From NCBI GenBank assembly GCA_031296755.1, contig JAUMMZ010000050.1, positions 1 through 64,000 of the forward strand: 64,000 nucleotides of DNA, written 5' to 3'. The stretch comes from Collinsella sp. (GTDB taxonomy: Bacteria; Actinomycetota; Coriobacteriia; Coriobacteriales; Coriobacteriaceae). The notes under the pieces are model-generated. The model was not told the DNA's origin. It saw only the letters and a list, made by a program, of their open reading frames with translations, and did no database searches. A program made the translations under genes and the position numbers. Of the stretch, positions 9,008 through 18,069 are shown piece by piece (position 1 is the stretch's first letter; each line of letters opens with the position of its first letter).

Positions 9008-9109
9008 AGCGGCTCCTTTTTGGTTATTGGCACGTTGGTCGTAACCCAACCATTGTACCGTGCGCAGGTGCAAGTATGGGCAGTAGGCATTAACCTAACA
9101 TTTTGGAAT

Positions 9110-9426
9110 TGGAGCGACCATGAGGACGTCTGCGCATTTGCTTCGCAAATACGCACCGGCTGCGGTCGGCAGACCCGGTCCGCGCACACGCACGGGCACA
9201 GCGGGTTGGACCCGACGTTCCCGAGGTCCCCCGTACTCGATGGAGCGGGCAACGGGACATCCGCGCGCCCGCGTCGCGGACGCGCACCGGCTGCGGCGAT
9301 CTCCTCGGATTCACGGAGACGATGGGGAAAACTTTGTTGAATTGGCCGTCCCGAGTTCTCCCGCGCTCGGTGGAGCGGGCAACGGGACGTCCGCGTATTT
9401 GCTTCGCAAATCCGCACCGGCTGCGG
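9110..9426. repeat. Tandem array derived from the tRNA-Gly 3' end (three 56-base modules, period ~130)
   Basis: Three equal 56-base modules lie at 9110-9165, 9241-9296 and 9371-9426, spaced 131 and 130 bases. Modules 2 and 3 begin with TGGAGCGGGCAACGGGAC, identical to the last 18 bases of the tRNA-Gly gene at 9562-9579 (same orientation); module 1 has a decayed version. Each continues with a CCGCG-type arm, a 17-base hairpin and CGCACCGGCTGCGG. The hairpins differ in sequence (ATTTGC-ttc-GCAAAT in modules 1 and 3, a GC-rich CCGCG/CGCGG in module 2) but keep the fold. An ORF reads through on the minus strand but is only the repeat translated. Confidence 0.8.
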
Positions 9427-9490
9427 CCGCCTATCGGCGACCTTGCCTGCTCGCTATAAACGCTTCGCGTTTATTTAACGCTCGCACCCT

Positions 9491-9511
9491 GTCGGGTTCG
9501 AGTCCCGGCAC
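9491..9511. repeat. Isolated tRNA T-arm-like sequence
   Basis: GTCGGGTTCGAGTCCCGGCAC has the form of a tRNA T-arm (stem CGGG/CCCG, loop TTCGAGT) without the rest of a tRNA. It lies immediately beyond the tRNA-Gly terminator, the same relation as the T-arm remnant beyond tRNA-Lys near position 490. Confidence 0.45.
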
Positions 9512-9518
9512 TTTATTG

Positions 9519-9550
9519 AAAAAGGCACGGTAACGAAACGTTACCGTGCC
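9519..9550 (-). terminator. Terminator of tRNA-Gly
   Basis: GGCACGGTAAC and GTTACCGTGCC (about 9524-9550) form an 11-bp stem around a short GAAAC-type loop; the minus strand continues with TTTTTC. It lies 12 bases from the tRNA-Gly 3' end. Confidence 0.85.
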
Positions 9551-9561
9551 TGAAATTCGAA

Positions 9562-9636
9562 TGGAGCGGGCAACGGGACTCGAACCCGCGAGTGTCAGCT
9601 TGGGAAGCTGATGCCTTACCACTTGGCGATGCCCGC
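9562..9636 (-). tRNA. tRNA-Gly(CCC)
   Basis: A cloverleaf folds on the minus strand: acceptor GCGGGCA/TGCCCGC, D-arm GCCAAGTGGTAAGGC, anticodon loop TTCCCAA (anticodon CCC), T-arm CGGGTTCGAGTCCCG. The terminal CCA is encoded. The promoter and terminator are both visible. Confidence 0.95.
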
Positions 9637-9649
9637 TTGTGTGTTGGCT

Positions 9650-9679
9650 AGTATAACGCGGTTGTCTTGTTCGATACAA
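9650..9679 (-). promoter_or_regulatory. Promoter of tRNA-Gly
   Basis: The minus-strand -10 is TATACT (9650-9655) and the -35-like box TTGTAT (9674-9679), with an 18-base spacer, ending 13 bases before the tRNA. Confidence 0.5.
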
Positions 9680-9933
9680 GGGTGGCGATGCTTGTTTTAG
9701 CTGTGGAGATTCGTTTGAAAATCGCGTCAATTGTGGAGACGAGGACCTTTAACCTCCTGTTCTCCCTATCTTCTACCTGCACTTTTGCTTGATTGTTGTA
9801 TTTGAGCTCAATTTGTCAGGAATTGGGCAAGCTTTTGGTCAGGCTCCGGTACTTACCCGCATGAACCTCGGGGGTAGCCTCATCCTACGCGTCGCAGCCT
9901 CCCCGTGCGGCGCACGAGGGATAAGGAGCAGCC
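9680..9933. other. Upstream region of the LPATG adhesin gene; no gene seen
   Basis: This is an AT-richer stretch without a convincing ORF. It ends in the adhesin's ribosome site (AAGGAG, six bases before ATG). A C-rich/G-rich stretch around 9850-9920 can form weak hairpins, but I cannot assign a riboswitch or a clear promoter. Confidence 0.4.
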
Positions 9934-12900
9934 ATGTCCAACGCACCCACGCACTCTGTCCACAGCGCAATTGCAACAGGTCCGCTGCTCCTGCTCCTCT
10001 TCCTGCTTTTCGGCTGCCTGGCACCGGGAGCCGCATTTGCCGTCGATGGCTACGACCAGCTCGGCTTCCGCACTATTAGCGATGATTGTGGGCCCTTCTT
10101 CATCGGCAAGTATGAAGCTCAAGACGCCTCGATTGCCTACTGCATGAACCAGGAGCGCCCCGGCCCCACCAAGCCGGGCGGCCCATGGCTCAACTTTGAT
10201 CAAGGCTGGGTGTGGCTCGACGACGAGTTCGCGGCAATCGTTTGTCACGGATATCCTACCGCCACGTCGTTTGGCGGTTACCATCTTTCACCCGATCGCG
10301 CCCGCGCCGCCACCCAGCTTGCCGTATGGATGCTCAACGGCACTACCCATGTCGACGGCACCTACTCCTACACGACCGCTCAGGGTAAAACCAAGAGCGG
10401 ACACTTTACCGCCGACAATGAAGTCGTGGCGGCTGCGCGGTGGCTCCACGACAGCGCAAAATCAGGAAGCATCAAAGCCGCTCCGCACCGCGCGCGACGC
10501 TATCTAGGGGCCGTATCGGGCGGCAGCAAACGTCAAGACATGCTCTATGTACTGCCGGCGGTCTCTGTTTCCTTCCAAAAGCAGTCTGCAAACGCTGCCA
10601 TTACCAGCGGAAACAATACTTATCAGTTTGACGGGGCAACATTCGATGTTTTTGAGAGCACCAGCGGCGCGCGTGTCGGCACCGTCCAGATGGACAGCAA
10701 CGGTCGAGCGCAGGCAACACTTCTGCCCAACACGGCATACTACCTAGTTGAAACGAAGGCGCCGGCCGGCTATGTCCCCCGCCACGATCGTATTGCCTTT
10801 ACCACGGGGAATGACGGCGGGCGGGTCGCCATTGATGAACAGCCCGGCACCATCAACCTGCGTATCGTAAAACTCGATGCCGCGACGAATGCCGGCCCCC
10901 AGGTGGGATCTTCACTCGCAGGAGCAGAGTTCACGTGTGTGTCGCAATCAACCCCTGGATGGGCACAAATCCTCACGACCGACGAAAGCGGTCGGGCCGC
11001 CCTCGCCGATGTCCCCTTAGGAACCTTTACCATCTACGAATCAAAAGCCCCCGAGGGCTACCTGCCATCCAACGACAGCTGGACCTATACCGTTGGAGCC
11101 GACCAGCTCGGCGATTCAGGCGTGGTCGAGATCGAGTCTCGCGTTTCCGATATCCCCATTGCGTTTAACCTTGAGATTTCCAAATTCAAGGATTACGGCA
11201 ATAGCGACCAATCCGGCCTGGAGCAGCCGGCGGGTGGTGTTGTCTTTGAGGTTGTCAGCAACAGCTCTCAGCAGGTTGTTGGCACACTGATCACAAACAT
11301 CTATGGCTTTGCCTCCACCAAAGATCAGCCCGAAGCATGGTTCGGCGCAGGCAAGCGACCCGCCGGTGTCCACGGAGCCGTCCCATACGACCGTGCCGGC
11401 TACACGGTTCGCGAGGTTCCGGAAACCGTCCCCGAGGGTTTTAAACGTGCAGGGGAATGGACCGTCGGGGCCAATCAGATTTCCGACGGCGCCGAGCTTC
11501 AATATATCGTGGACAACCACGCTCTGTCGACGCATCTCCAGATTGTAAAACGCGATGCCCAAACAGGCGCTTCTGTTCCCCTAGCCGGATTCACCTTCCA
11601 ACTCCTCGACAGCAATCACGAACCTGTCTCACAAACTTGCTGGTATCCAGCACATAACGTAATGGACACCTTTACGACTGACGCGACCGGGACCGTCACA
11701 CTGCCCGAATCGCTCGTGCCGGGCACCTATTATGTACGCGAAACCTCGGCCAAAGAGCCCTATCTTGTCGGCGAAGAGATCGAGGTAAACATACCCGCCG
11801 ACATGAACCTAACGCCCGTTGCAATCGCCTCGTATTATGACCACGCCGCGACCGGAAACATCAGGATCGTTAAAACCGATGCCATAGACGGCAGCAGCCT
11901 CGCGGGCGCCGTCTTTGAGATCCGTGCCTCGGGTGATATCGTGCGCCCCGACGGTAGCATTGCCGCGCTCGACGGTGAGACTGTCGCGACCGTCACGACG
12001 GATGAAACTGGAGAAGCACGCGCGGGCAACCTCCCACTGGGATCTGGCACCGCACGCTACGAGGTTGTCGAGACTCAAGCGCCGGCAGGCTTCTTGCTCG
12101 ATCAGACAACCCATATTGTCGACCTTACTTATGCCGACCAGAAAACACCCGTTGTAGAAGCACGGCTTAACGTATCCGACGATTACACCAAGGTTGATAT
12201 CTCCAAGGTCGATGCAAGCGGTGAGCAGGAAGTGGAAGGCGCACAGCTCGCCTTATATGGTCCCGATAAAACCGAAATAGACTCCTGGACCTCATCCGAC
12301 AAGCCACACCGCGTCGAACATCTTGCACCCGGCACCTACTCGTTGCGCGAAATGATGTCTCCGCGGACCTATGACCTTGCCGAGGAGATAACGTTTGAAA
12401 TAAAGGATACGGGAGAAGTCCAATCCGTCGCGATGAAGGATGCGCCCATCGAGATCAAGGGGCAGGTCGACAAGCGTCAGGAACTTGTCCAACCTATCGA
12501 AAAGGGCCTGTTGGCTAACGGCGATGGTAAAAACCGTGCCGCGATGCAAACCAATACGGATGGGCTTTTCTCCTATACCATCGACGCTCGAAACGATTCA
12601 ACTACCTGGGTTGATGAGTTCACAATTACCGATGATCTTGAGTGTGCCGAGGACGATACGGCGAGATTCGTCTCAATCGAAACCCCCGTCGCCATCGGCG
12701 ACCTCAACGGTCTGTGCAACGTGTGGTATCGCACGACGCCGTTGGACTCGACAGACGTCGATGAACCGGCGAACGCGACACTTGACGATGGACACGAAAA
12801 TCCTTGGCTTGAGTCCGACGAAGTAAAAGAGAGCCTTGGTGAGGACTGTCGCCTCGTCGATTACGACGGCTGGCGCCTCTGGAAGGCGGATGTCTCGACC

Positions 12901-13365
12901 ACGGAATCCACCACACTCGAGGCGGAAGAGCTCGACCTTACACCCAATACCGTCGTAACGGGCATTCGAATTGAATACGGTGCGGTAGCCGCCGGCTTTA
13001 CGACTCGAAGCGATGCGGATTCTTGGACCCGCGATGATCTCAAAGATGAGCACGACGACCTTGACGATGCCAAAGCAATCCTTGGCACAGACGCTCGGGG
13101 CGCAATCGTGCACATGCAGGCGACGTCGGCTTATACGCCCCAAACCGCACTCACCAACAGCGCACGCGTCGATCTTTGCCGCAACGGCGGCGGCGATAAA
13201 CTTGAGTCACATGACGAGGACCGTGTCATTCAACGCTGTACCCTACTGCAGGACCTACCGGCAACAGGATCAGTTCCCATCGCCGCTTGCATCACCGCGC
13301 TCCTGACCTCGGGTGCCGCAGCCCTATGGTTCGCTCGCCTTAGGTCGACCCCAAAGAAGCGCTAG
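9934..13365 (+). CDS. Sortase-anchored surface adhesin: thioester domain plus SpaA/Cna_B repeats, LPATG
   Basis: The product is an 1143-residue exported cell-wall protein. The signal peptide is about 1-36 (AFA cleavage). Residues 40-180 look like a thioester (TQXA) domain: Cys in AYCMNQ (about 70) and Gln in TQLAVW (about 128) could form the internal Cys-Gln thioester used for covalent host attachment. At least five SpaA/Cna_B-type beta-sandwich repeats follow, each with a K...E pattern and ETKAPAGY-like ends. The C-terminus has the sorting signal LPATG (1108-1112), a TM helix and a basic tail. ATG follows AAGGAG. Gene is monocistronic; a bidirectional terminator follows. No sortase gene is in the window. 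Confidence 0.92.
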   Translation: MSNAPTHSVHSAIATGPLLLLLFLLFGCLAPGAAFAVDGYDQLGFRTISDDCGPFFIGKYEAQDASIAYCMNQERPGPTKPGGPWLNFDQGWVWLDDEFAAIVCHGYPTATSFGGYHLSPDRARAATQLAVWMLNGTTHVDGTYSYTTAQGKTKSGHFTADNEVVAAARWLHDSAKSGSIKAAPHRARRYLGAVSGGSKRQDMLYVLPAVSVSFQKQSANAAITSGNNTYQFDGATFDVFESTSGARVGTVQMDSNGRAQATLLPNTAYYLVETKAPAGYVPRHDRIAFTTGNDGGRVAIDEQPGTINLRIVKLDAATNAGPQVGSSLAGAEFTCVSQSTPGWAQILTTDESGRAALADVPLGTFTIYESKAPEGYLPSNDSWTYTVGADQLGDSGVVEIESRVSDIPIAFNLEISKFKDYGNSDQSGLEQPAGGVVFEVVSNSSQQVVGTLITNIYGFASTKDQPEAWFGAGKRPAGVHGAVPYDRAGYTVREVPETVPEGFKRAGEWTVGANQISDGAELQYIVDNHALSTHLQIVKRDAQTGASVPLAGFTFQLLDSNHEPVSQTCWYPAHNVMDTFTTDATGTVTLPESLVPGTYYVRETSAKEPYLVGEEIEVNIPADMNLTPVAIASYYDHAATGNIRIVKTDAIDGSSLAGAVFEIRASGDIVRPDGSIAALDGETVATVTTDETGEARAGNLPLGSGTARYEVVETQAPAGFLLDQTTHIVDLTYADQKTPVVEARLNVSDDYTKVDISKVDASGEQEVEGAQLALYGPDKTEIDSWTSSDKPHRVEHLAPGTYSLREMMSPRTYDLAEEITFEIKDTGEVQSVAMKDAPIEIKGQVDKRQELVQPIEKGLLANGDGKNRAAMQTNTDGLFSYTIDARNDSTTWVDEFTITDDLECAEDDTARFVSIETPVAIGDLNGLCNVWYRTTPLDSTDVDEPANATLDDGHENPWLESDEVKESLGEDCRLVDYDGWRLWKADVSTTESTTLEAEELDLTPNTVVTGIRIEYGAVAAGFTTRSDADSWTRDDLKDEHDDLDDAKAILGTDARGAIVHMQATSAYTPQTALTNSARVDLCRNGGGDKLESHDEDRVIQRCTLLQDLPATGSVPIAACITALLTSGAAALWFARLRSTPKKR

Positions 13366-13377
13366 CGCGATGAAAAA

Positions 13378-13407
13378 GCGGGCGAGCCAGTCCCCTGGCT
13401 CGCCCGC
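13378..13407. terminator. Strong bidirectional terminator
   Basis: GCGGGCGAGCCAG (13378-13390) and CTGGCTCGCCCGC (13395-13407) form a 13-bp stem with a four-base loop. An A-run on the left and TTTC on the right let it end both the adhesin transcript (plus) and the small membrane protein transcript (minus). Confidence 0.9.
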
Positions 13408-13431
13408 TTTCAATCATGTAAATCGCCGTAT

Positions 13432-13650
13432 CTACTCTGCAGACGAAGATCCACCATCAACGATTGCCTGCTCGGACTCAGGAATCCCATCGGCACCCGT
13501 ACTCTGTTCTTGCTCCACCTCTTCGCTGATTGCGGAGGCGGGGGTCGAGCCCTTTGCACCCACGATGTAGGCAGCCCCAAATCCTAACGCAATGGCAATC
13601 AAGGTCAAAATCACGTAGACAGGCCAATGGCGCTTAATATACGAAAACAC
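13432..13650 (-). CDS. Small single-TM protein with acidic tail
   Basis: The product is 72 residues: basic N-terminus, one TM helix (about 11-32), then an acidic Glu/Ser/Gly-rich tail, probably outside. The start is GTG (13650), preceded by AAGGAG. It lies 21 bases after the stop of the large M28-like gene, so it is likely cotranscribed. No recognised family. Confidence 0.65.
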   Translation of the reverse strand: MFSYIKRHWPVYVILTLIAIALGFGAAYIVGAKGSTPASAISEEVEQEQSTGADGIPESEQAIVDGGSSSAE

Positions 13651-13671
13651 GTTGACTCCTTAGAGCTCCGT

Positions 13672-16600
13672 CTACGAACGGCGGATAACCTCGGTCACGA
13701 CCTCGGATACCGTGGCAATGTTCGTCGGGTTGACATTGTGGGGCAGGTCGTCCTCGGTACGAGCGCAAGCCAGACGCGTGCCGTCCACGCCGGCGATGGT
13801 GAGGGCTCGGCGGCTCGCCTCGAGCGCGGCATAGGCATCGGTCTTGGCATAGGGCATCTCGAGCGCGCCACAATCGACATGGAACGACTTGCACACCTTG
13901 CTGACCAGGTTCATGATGCGGCGATCGCCCTTGAGCAGCTGCTGTTCGCCCTCGACCGTCACCACCGAAAGCCTACCGGCGCCGACGGATTCAAGATTGA
14001 TGAAGAATACGCCGCGGAGTTTATCGCGATGCGAAGCCAAGAAGGCCTTCATGCCGGCGCCATCACAATCCGAGGCGCCCGTTGCCACAAACCAGATATC
14101 GTGACCGAGCAGCTCATCATCGCCCATAGAGGCGACAGCCGAGAGCATATCTTCGGAAGAAGCGCCATCGGAAGACGTAGCGCCGCCCTTCCAGCCATCG
14201 TTATCGTCCTCGAAGTTATCCCACGAACCGATACCGCGACCGGACTTCTTGGCATCGTAATCGTCTTCGACGCCCAGCCAATCACTCATGCTGTCCTGCT
14301 CGTTTTTCCTTTTACGACCGAACAGGCCACCCAGGCCGCGTTTGCGAGACTTGGGTGCCGCCGGGGCGGGAGCCGAAATGGTCTCGATCGGCTGCGCGCC
14401 CGACGCAACGGGCATAGAAGGCGCAACGGGTGCCGATGTGGGTTCGGGACCCTGAGCAGTAGCAAAGGGGTCGTTGACCTGGGCAGAGGGATCGGGAAGG
14501 TCGAACAGCGACGTGCGAGACGCAACGTTTGCCTGCTTCATCGACGGCAGCGATGGATCGGGGACCGAAGCCAGCGGAGACGAGGAAGGTGCAGGCGACG
14601 GTGCCGACGCCGGATCGGGAACATTCATCTGCGGACGCGGCGATGCCTGGGAGGAAATCTGGGCCATAAGGGAATCGACCGTTTCGTCCTGGGTGGGAGC
14701 GACATTGGCAACCGTGGCACCGGAACCACTCGGGGTCGGCATGGTGAAAATCTGCGTGGAGTAAGGCCTCGACTCATCCGTCTCGGGAGTCTCGGAAACC
14801 GCAGGCACTTCCTCCTGCTCGACCTCGGTCGAATCACCTTGATCGGCTGCCGCGTATTGCTCTTCGTCAGAGTTGGCCTCGACGGACTCGTCCTCGGCGG
14901 CATCTTGGATTTCGGCAGCATCAATGGGCTCGTCATCGTCTGCCGCGTCGCCCTGCTCATCGGAAACAGGAAGGGGCTCGGCAATTGCGGTGCCTTGCTT
15001 TTCAAACGTTATCGTGGAATCGAACTGCGCGGCATCAAACGACATGGTGCTATCGACGTGCTGCTGAGCCTCGAAAGACGTTGTTGCCTCAACAACATCC
15101 GCTGACGTCGGTTGCTGGGACTCAAAGGACGTCGTAGCTTCGGCAGCGTCGACGGGCCCGGACTGCATAGCCTCGTTCTGCTCGAACTCTTGCGCCGCGC
15201 GCTCACGTGCCGCCTCGGCTGCCTGCTGCTGAGCGATAGCCTCCTGCTCGGCAGCCTCGCGTGCGGCAGCGCGCTTCTCCTCGAAATCGTCGACAAATTT
15301 CCTGCCCTTTGCAAGCGCACCCTTAAAGAAGCTGGAAGCGCTGGCGCCAATCGAAGAGAACGCGGATGCAATATCGGCATGGGGCGTTGCCGCGGGAATC
15401 TCGGCAGAGAAATCAGTATCGCTCTCGTAAGACACGCGCCTCGGCTGTTCAACGTAATCGTCGTCAGACTCGTCCGCAACGTCTTGCGCCGGCGCGGCGG
15501 GAGCCAAAATGTCCAGTCCTGCCGCGGGATCGATCGCGGACACCGCCTCGGGCTCGGCAACGGCAGCGGTAACCGCGGCAGACTCATCATCCGCAGTGAC
15601 AACGGGCGCAGGCTCGGGCTCAAACGTCGGCTCCTCGCCCTCCTCGTAATCGAGCGTGCAGGACTCGGGAAGCATTCCGAGTGCACGGATGGCATCCGAA
15701 CCAAAGCGAATGTTGCCGGCGGCGTTGCGATAGAGCTTGGGCTCGGGCTCGGCCGCGGCAGGCTTCTCCGCCGGCTCAGCAGCGGGAACCTCGTCATTGA
15801 ACTCTTCGGCCTGGACAGCCTGATTCTGATCCTCGGGCACGATGGCGCCAATCAGCGTCTCGTCGGCAGACGCACCCTCAAAGCCCTCAATCTGCTCGTC
15901 AAAAGCCTCGCCCTGTTCGGGCTCGGTTTGAGCGTCGGGAGCAATCGGCTGACCGAACTCGTCCTCGGCGTAGGTAGGCTCTTCGTACTCGATGGTGTTG
16001 CCGTAGTCGTTTTGCTGCTGGGCCGCGGCATACTCCGCCGCCGCGCGCGCCATTTCCTCGGCACGACGTTTCTGCTCCCCAAAATAGGTATCGAACGGAA
16101 CATCGTCGGGAAACTCGTTCTCGCCCTGGAAGGGAGCAACGTTGTCCATAACGCCGAGCATAGCGGCGACAGAAGACTTGTTGCACACCGCGCCGGACGT
16201 ATAGGGAAGAACGTGGCGGTTAGAGATGATGTTTGCCGCGTTGGCAAGTGCAACGAGGGAAGCGAGGATCGCGACAATCCACAGCAGAACCTTGAGCGCG
16301 CCGGGGAGCGGCAGGATACGCAGGATGGCAACGGCAGCAGGGGCAATCGTGGCAACGGGCAACAGCTTGGCGATGAGCGCACGATACGAAGCATAGGGCT
16401 CGCGGGCGAGCAGCTCAGCACGGGGAGAGTCGTAGTGTGCGACAACGACCACCGGGCGGTTGCGCGGAGACGCGAGCGGGCCCGAGGCCTTGTGGTAGGC
16501 GATGACATTTTGGCTCACGCCCGTCTTGCCCAGGCGCGAAACCACGGGGTGGCCCGTGCGCTCGAGCACGTAAAGAACGGCGCCGACAATGGCCAGCAAG

Positions 16601-16848
16601 GTGCCGACCAAGCCGATACCGCCGCCGATGCCCATCAGCAGGGCGCCGGCAAACGCAAGAATACCGGTAACGGCAAATGCCAATCTACTGGGCGCCGGGG
16701 CATTGAACTCCTGAACCTCGGGGTCAAAGCCGTGGTTGCGGAAGATCTGAGCGATATCCTCGGCAGCCAAGCGCTCTTCTTCGCTGCATGCCGGCGTAAT
16801 GCCGGTGTTCTGCAGCAGGTGGTTAATATAGTTCTGGGTGTTCGCCAT
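13672..16848 (-). CDS. Large membrane protein with M28-peptidase-like halves split by an acidic low-complexity insert
   Basis: The 1058-residue protein opens with a short soluble stretch, two adjacent TM segments (about 55-95), an M28-like segment VVVVAHYDSPRAE (His138, Asp140), further TM segments (about 160-205) and VMDNVAPF (Asp235). A highly acidic Ala/Pro/Ser/Glu-rich insert of about 600 residues follows. The C-terminal ~180 residues resume the M28 fold: WFVATGASDCDGAG, FINLESVGAG, LPHNVNPTNI. The usual catalytic Glu pair after the FVATG strand is replaced by Ser-Asp, so activity is doubtful. ATG at 16848 follows GGAG; an upstream in-frame extension lacks support. Confidence 0.75.
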   Translation of the reverse strand: MANTQNYINHLLQNTGITPACSEEERLAAEDIAQIFRNHGFDPEVQEFNAPAPSRLAFAVTGILAFAGALLMGIGGGIGLVGTLLAIVGAVLYVLERTGHPVVSRLGKTGVSQNVIAYHKASGPLASPRNRPVVVVAHYDSPRAELLAREPYASYRALIAKLLPVATIAPAAVAILRILPLPGALKVLLWIVAILASLVALANAANIISNRHVLPYTSGAVCNKSSVAAMLGVMDNVAPFQGENEFPDDVPFDTYFGEQKRRAEEMARAAAEYAAAQQQNDYGNTIEYEEPTYAEDEFGQPIAPDAQTEPEQGEAFDEQIEGFEGASADETLIGAIVPEDQNQAVQAEEFNDEVPAAEPAEKPAAAEPEPKLYRNAAGNIRFGSDAIRALGMLPESCTLDYEEGEEPTFEPEPAPVVTADDESAAVTAAVAEPEAVSAIDPAAGLDILAPAAPAQDVADESDDDYVEQPRRVSYESDTDFSAEIPAATPHADIASAFSSIGASASSFFKGALAKGRKFVDDFEEKRAAAREAAEQEAIAQQQAAEAARERAAQEFEQNEAMQSGPVDAAEATTSFESQQPTSADVVEATTSFEAQQHVDSTMSFDAAQFDSTITFEKQGTAIAEPLPVSDEQGDAADDDEPIDAAEIQDAAEDESVEANSDEEQYAAADQGDSTEVEQEEVPAVSETPETDESRPYSTQIFTMPTPSGSGATVANVAPTQDETVDSLMAQISSQASPRPQMNVPDPASAPSPAPSSSPLASVPDPSLPSMKQANVASRTSLFDLPDPSAQVNDPFATAQGPEPTSAPVAPSMPVASGAQPIETISAPAPAAPKSRKRGLGGLFGRKRKNEQDSMSDWLGVEDDYDAKKSGRGIGSWDNFEDDNDGWKGGATSSDGASSEDMLSAVASMGDDELLGHDIWFVATGASDCDGAGMKAFLASHRDKLRGVFFINLESVGAGRLSVVTVEGEQQLLKGDRRIMNLVSKVCKSFHVDCGALEMPYAKTDAYAALEASRRALTIAGVDGTRLACARTEDDLPHNVNPTNIATVSEVVTEVIRRS

Positions 16849-17046
16849 GTGCGCTCCACATCCATAATCCGACAAATAGGCCCAATGCATGCACATTAGA
16901 ACCGTATATAGTCGAAAGTATACCCCGAGCGAGCGCAAACGACCGAATTCGGGCCATCTTAACGCCTCGAGCGGACAAGGATATAGCCTAATCTCCATAT
17001 CGGACTAAAATCATGGCAGCAAACCACCTTCTCATGCGAGGACTCT

Positions 17047-18069
17047 ATGACGGCAAGCGACGCGACCGCGACAATTAAAAAGGGGAATTCGGAGCCCGGT
17101 TTCGATAAAACGGCTCAGCGCATCCTCAATCTTTTCTTTGTGCTCAACAGCTCCCCCGAACCGCTGACGACCGAGCAGATCGTCTTGGATTCTGACCTGG
17201 GATATGGCTCGGGCAATATCGACTCGGATAAGCGCAAGTTTCGGCGCGATCGTGACAAACTGCTCGAGCGTGGCATCTTAATCAAGGAGGTTCGCCCCGC
17301 CGGTGCGCAGGAGACCGAGGAAAGCTCGTGGACAATCGACCGCGAGCACACGTTTGCTGCAGGCGGCCTCATCACCGCAGACGACGCCGATATCCTACTC
17401 AACGCCATCGACCAGACGCTAGCGGCCGGCTCTTCCACCTTTGCCGCGCCGCTTGCCGATATTCGCTCCAAAATTGCCTACCTCACCGGCAGGACGACGG
17501 TGGACGAAGTACCGATCCGCCGCTCTCCCACCGTCGATGCGGTATGGAGCGCCTTTGCCGAGCGATGCGCGCTGCGATTTTTATATCAGAACGGACGCGG
17601 CGAGCAGAAAGAACGTACCGTCTGTGTCTACGGCATGTTCGAACGCGAGGGCGTGGCGTACTTCTGCGGCCTCGACAATGTCACCGACGACATCAGGACA
17701 TTCCGCTGCGACCGTATCGTTCGCGCATGGCGTCCTTCGAAGGCCTACGCCATCCCTGCGGACTTCAATCTCAACGACTATCTGTTCTTTGAATTCGATT
17801 TCGCCGACCGACCGCCCGTTGCAGCCACGTTCTCGTTCGCCCCTCAGACGCAGATCGATATGATCAACGGCCTCACGCGCGGGCGAGGTGAGCTCACACA
17901 CACCGATGCGGGATGGATCTGGACCGTTGACGTGCGCGACCTTGAAGCCGCCGCCTCATTTTGCATGGCCCACGCCATGGACGGCATGAGGCCCATGGCC
18001 CCCAAATCGCTCAAGCAGGCGTGGAACCACCTCATTGAAAGGACGGTGCACGAGTATGCCCGTGCGTAA
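17047..18069 (+). CDS. WYL-domain transcriptional regulator (PafB-like)
   Basis: The product has 340 residues, with an N-terminal HTH (residues ~20-90, including LTTEQIVLDSDLGYGSGN) and a central/C-terminal WYL domain (LRFLYQNGRGEQKERTVCVYG, FRCDRIVRAWRP). WYL proteins sense ligands or nucleic acid; in other actinobacteria the adjacent pair PafB/PafC activates DNA-damage genes. The stop codon overlaps the start of a second WYL gene by 14 bases, matching a PafBC-type pair. It is divergent from the M28-like gene. The DNA-damage role is inference from the pair arrangement and the neighbouring helicase-nuclease gene. Confidence 0.85.
   Translation: MTASDATATIKKGNSEPGFDKTAQRILNLFFVLNSSPEPLTTEQIVLDSDLGYGSGNIDSDKRKFRRDRDKLLERGILIKEVRPAGAQETEESSWTIDREHTFAAGGLITADDADILLNAIDQTLAAGSSTFAAPLADIRSKIAYLTGRTTVDEVPIRRSPTVDAVWSAFAERCALRFLYQNGRGEQKERTVCVYGMFEREGVAYFCGLDNVTDDIRTFRCDRIVRAWRPSKAYAIPADFNLNDYLFFEFDFADRPPVAATFSFAPQTQIDMINGLTRGRGELTHTDAGWIWTVDVRDLEAAASFCMAHAMDGMRPMAPKSLKQAWNHLIERTVHEYARA

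Noticed and set aside
9004..9417. 137-codon frame with internally repeated peptides
   Set aside because: The repeated peptides are the tRNA-Gly-derived modules translated; no start signal or family support.
9110..9426. CRISPR array
   Set aside because: Three 56-base modules with ~75-base spacers, derived from a tRNA end and containing variable hairpins; unit size and structure do not fit CRISPR, and no cas genes are present.
15112..16899. Long frames antisense to the M28-like gene
   Set aside because: They mirror the low-complexity acidic insert and are Arg/Gly/Leu-rich without domains.
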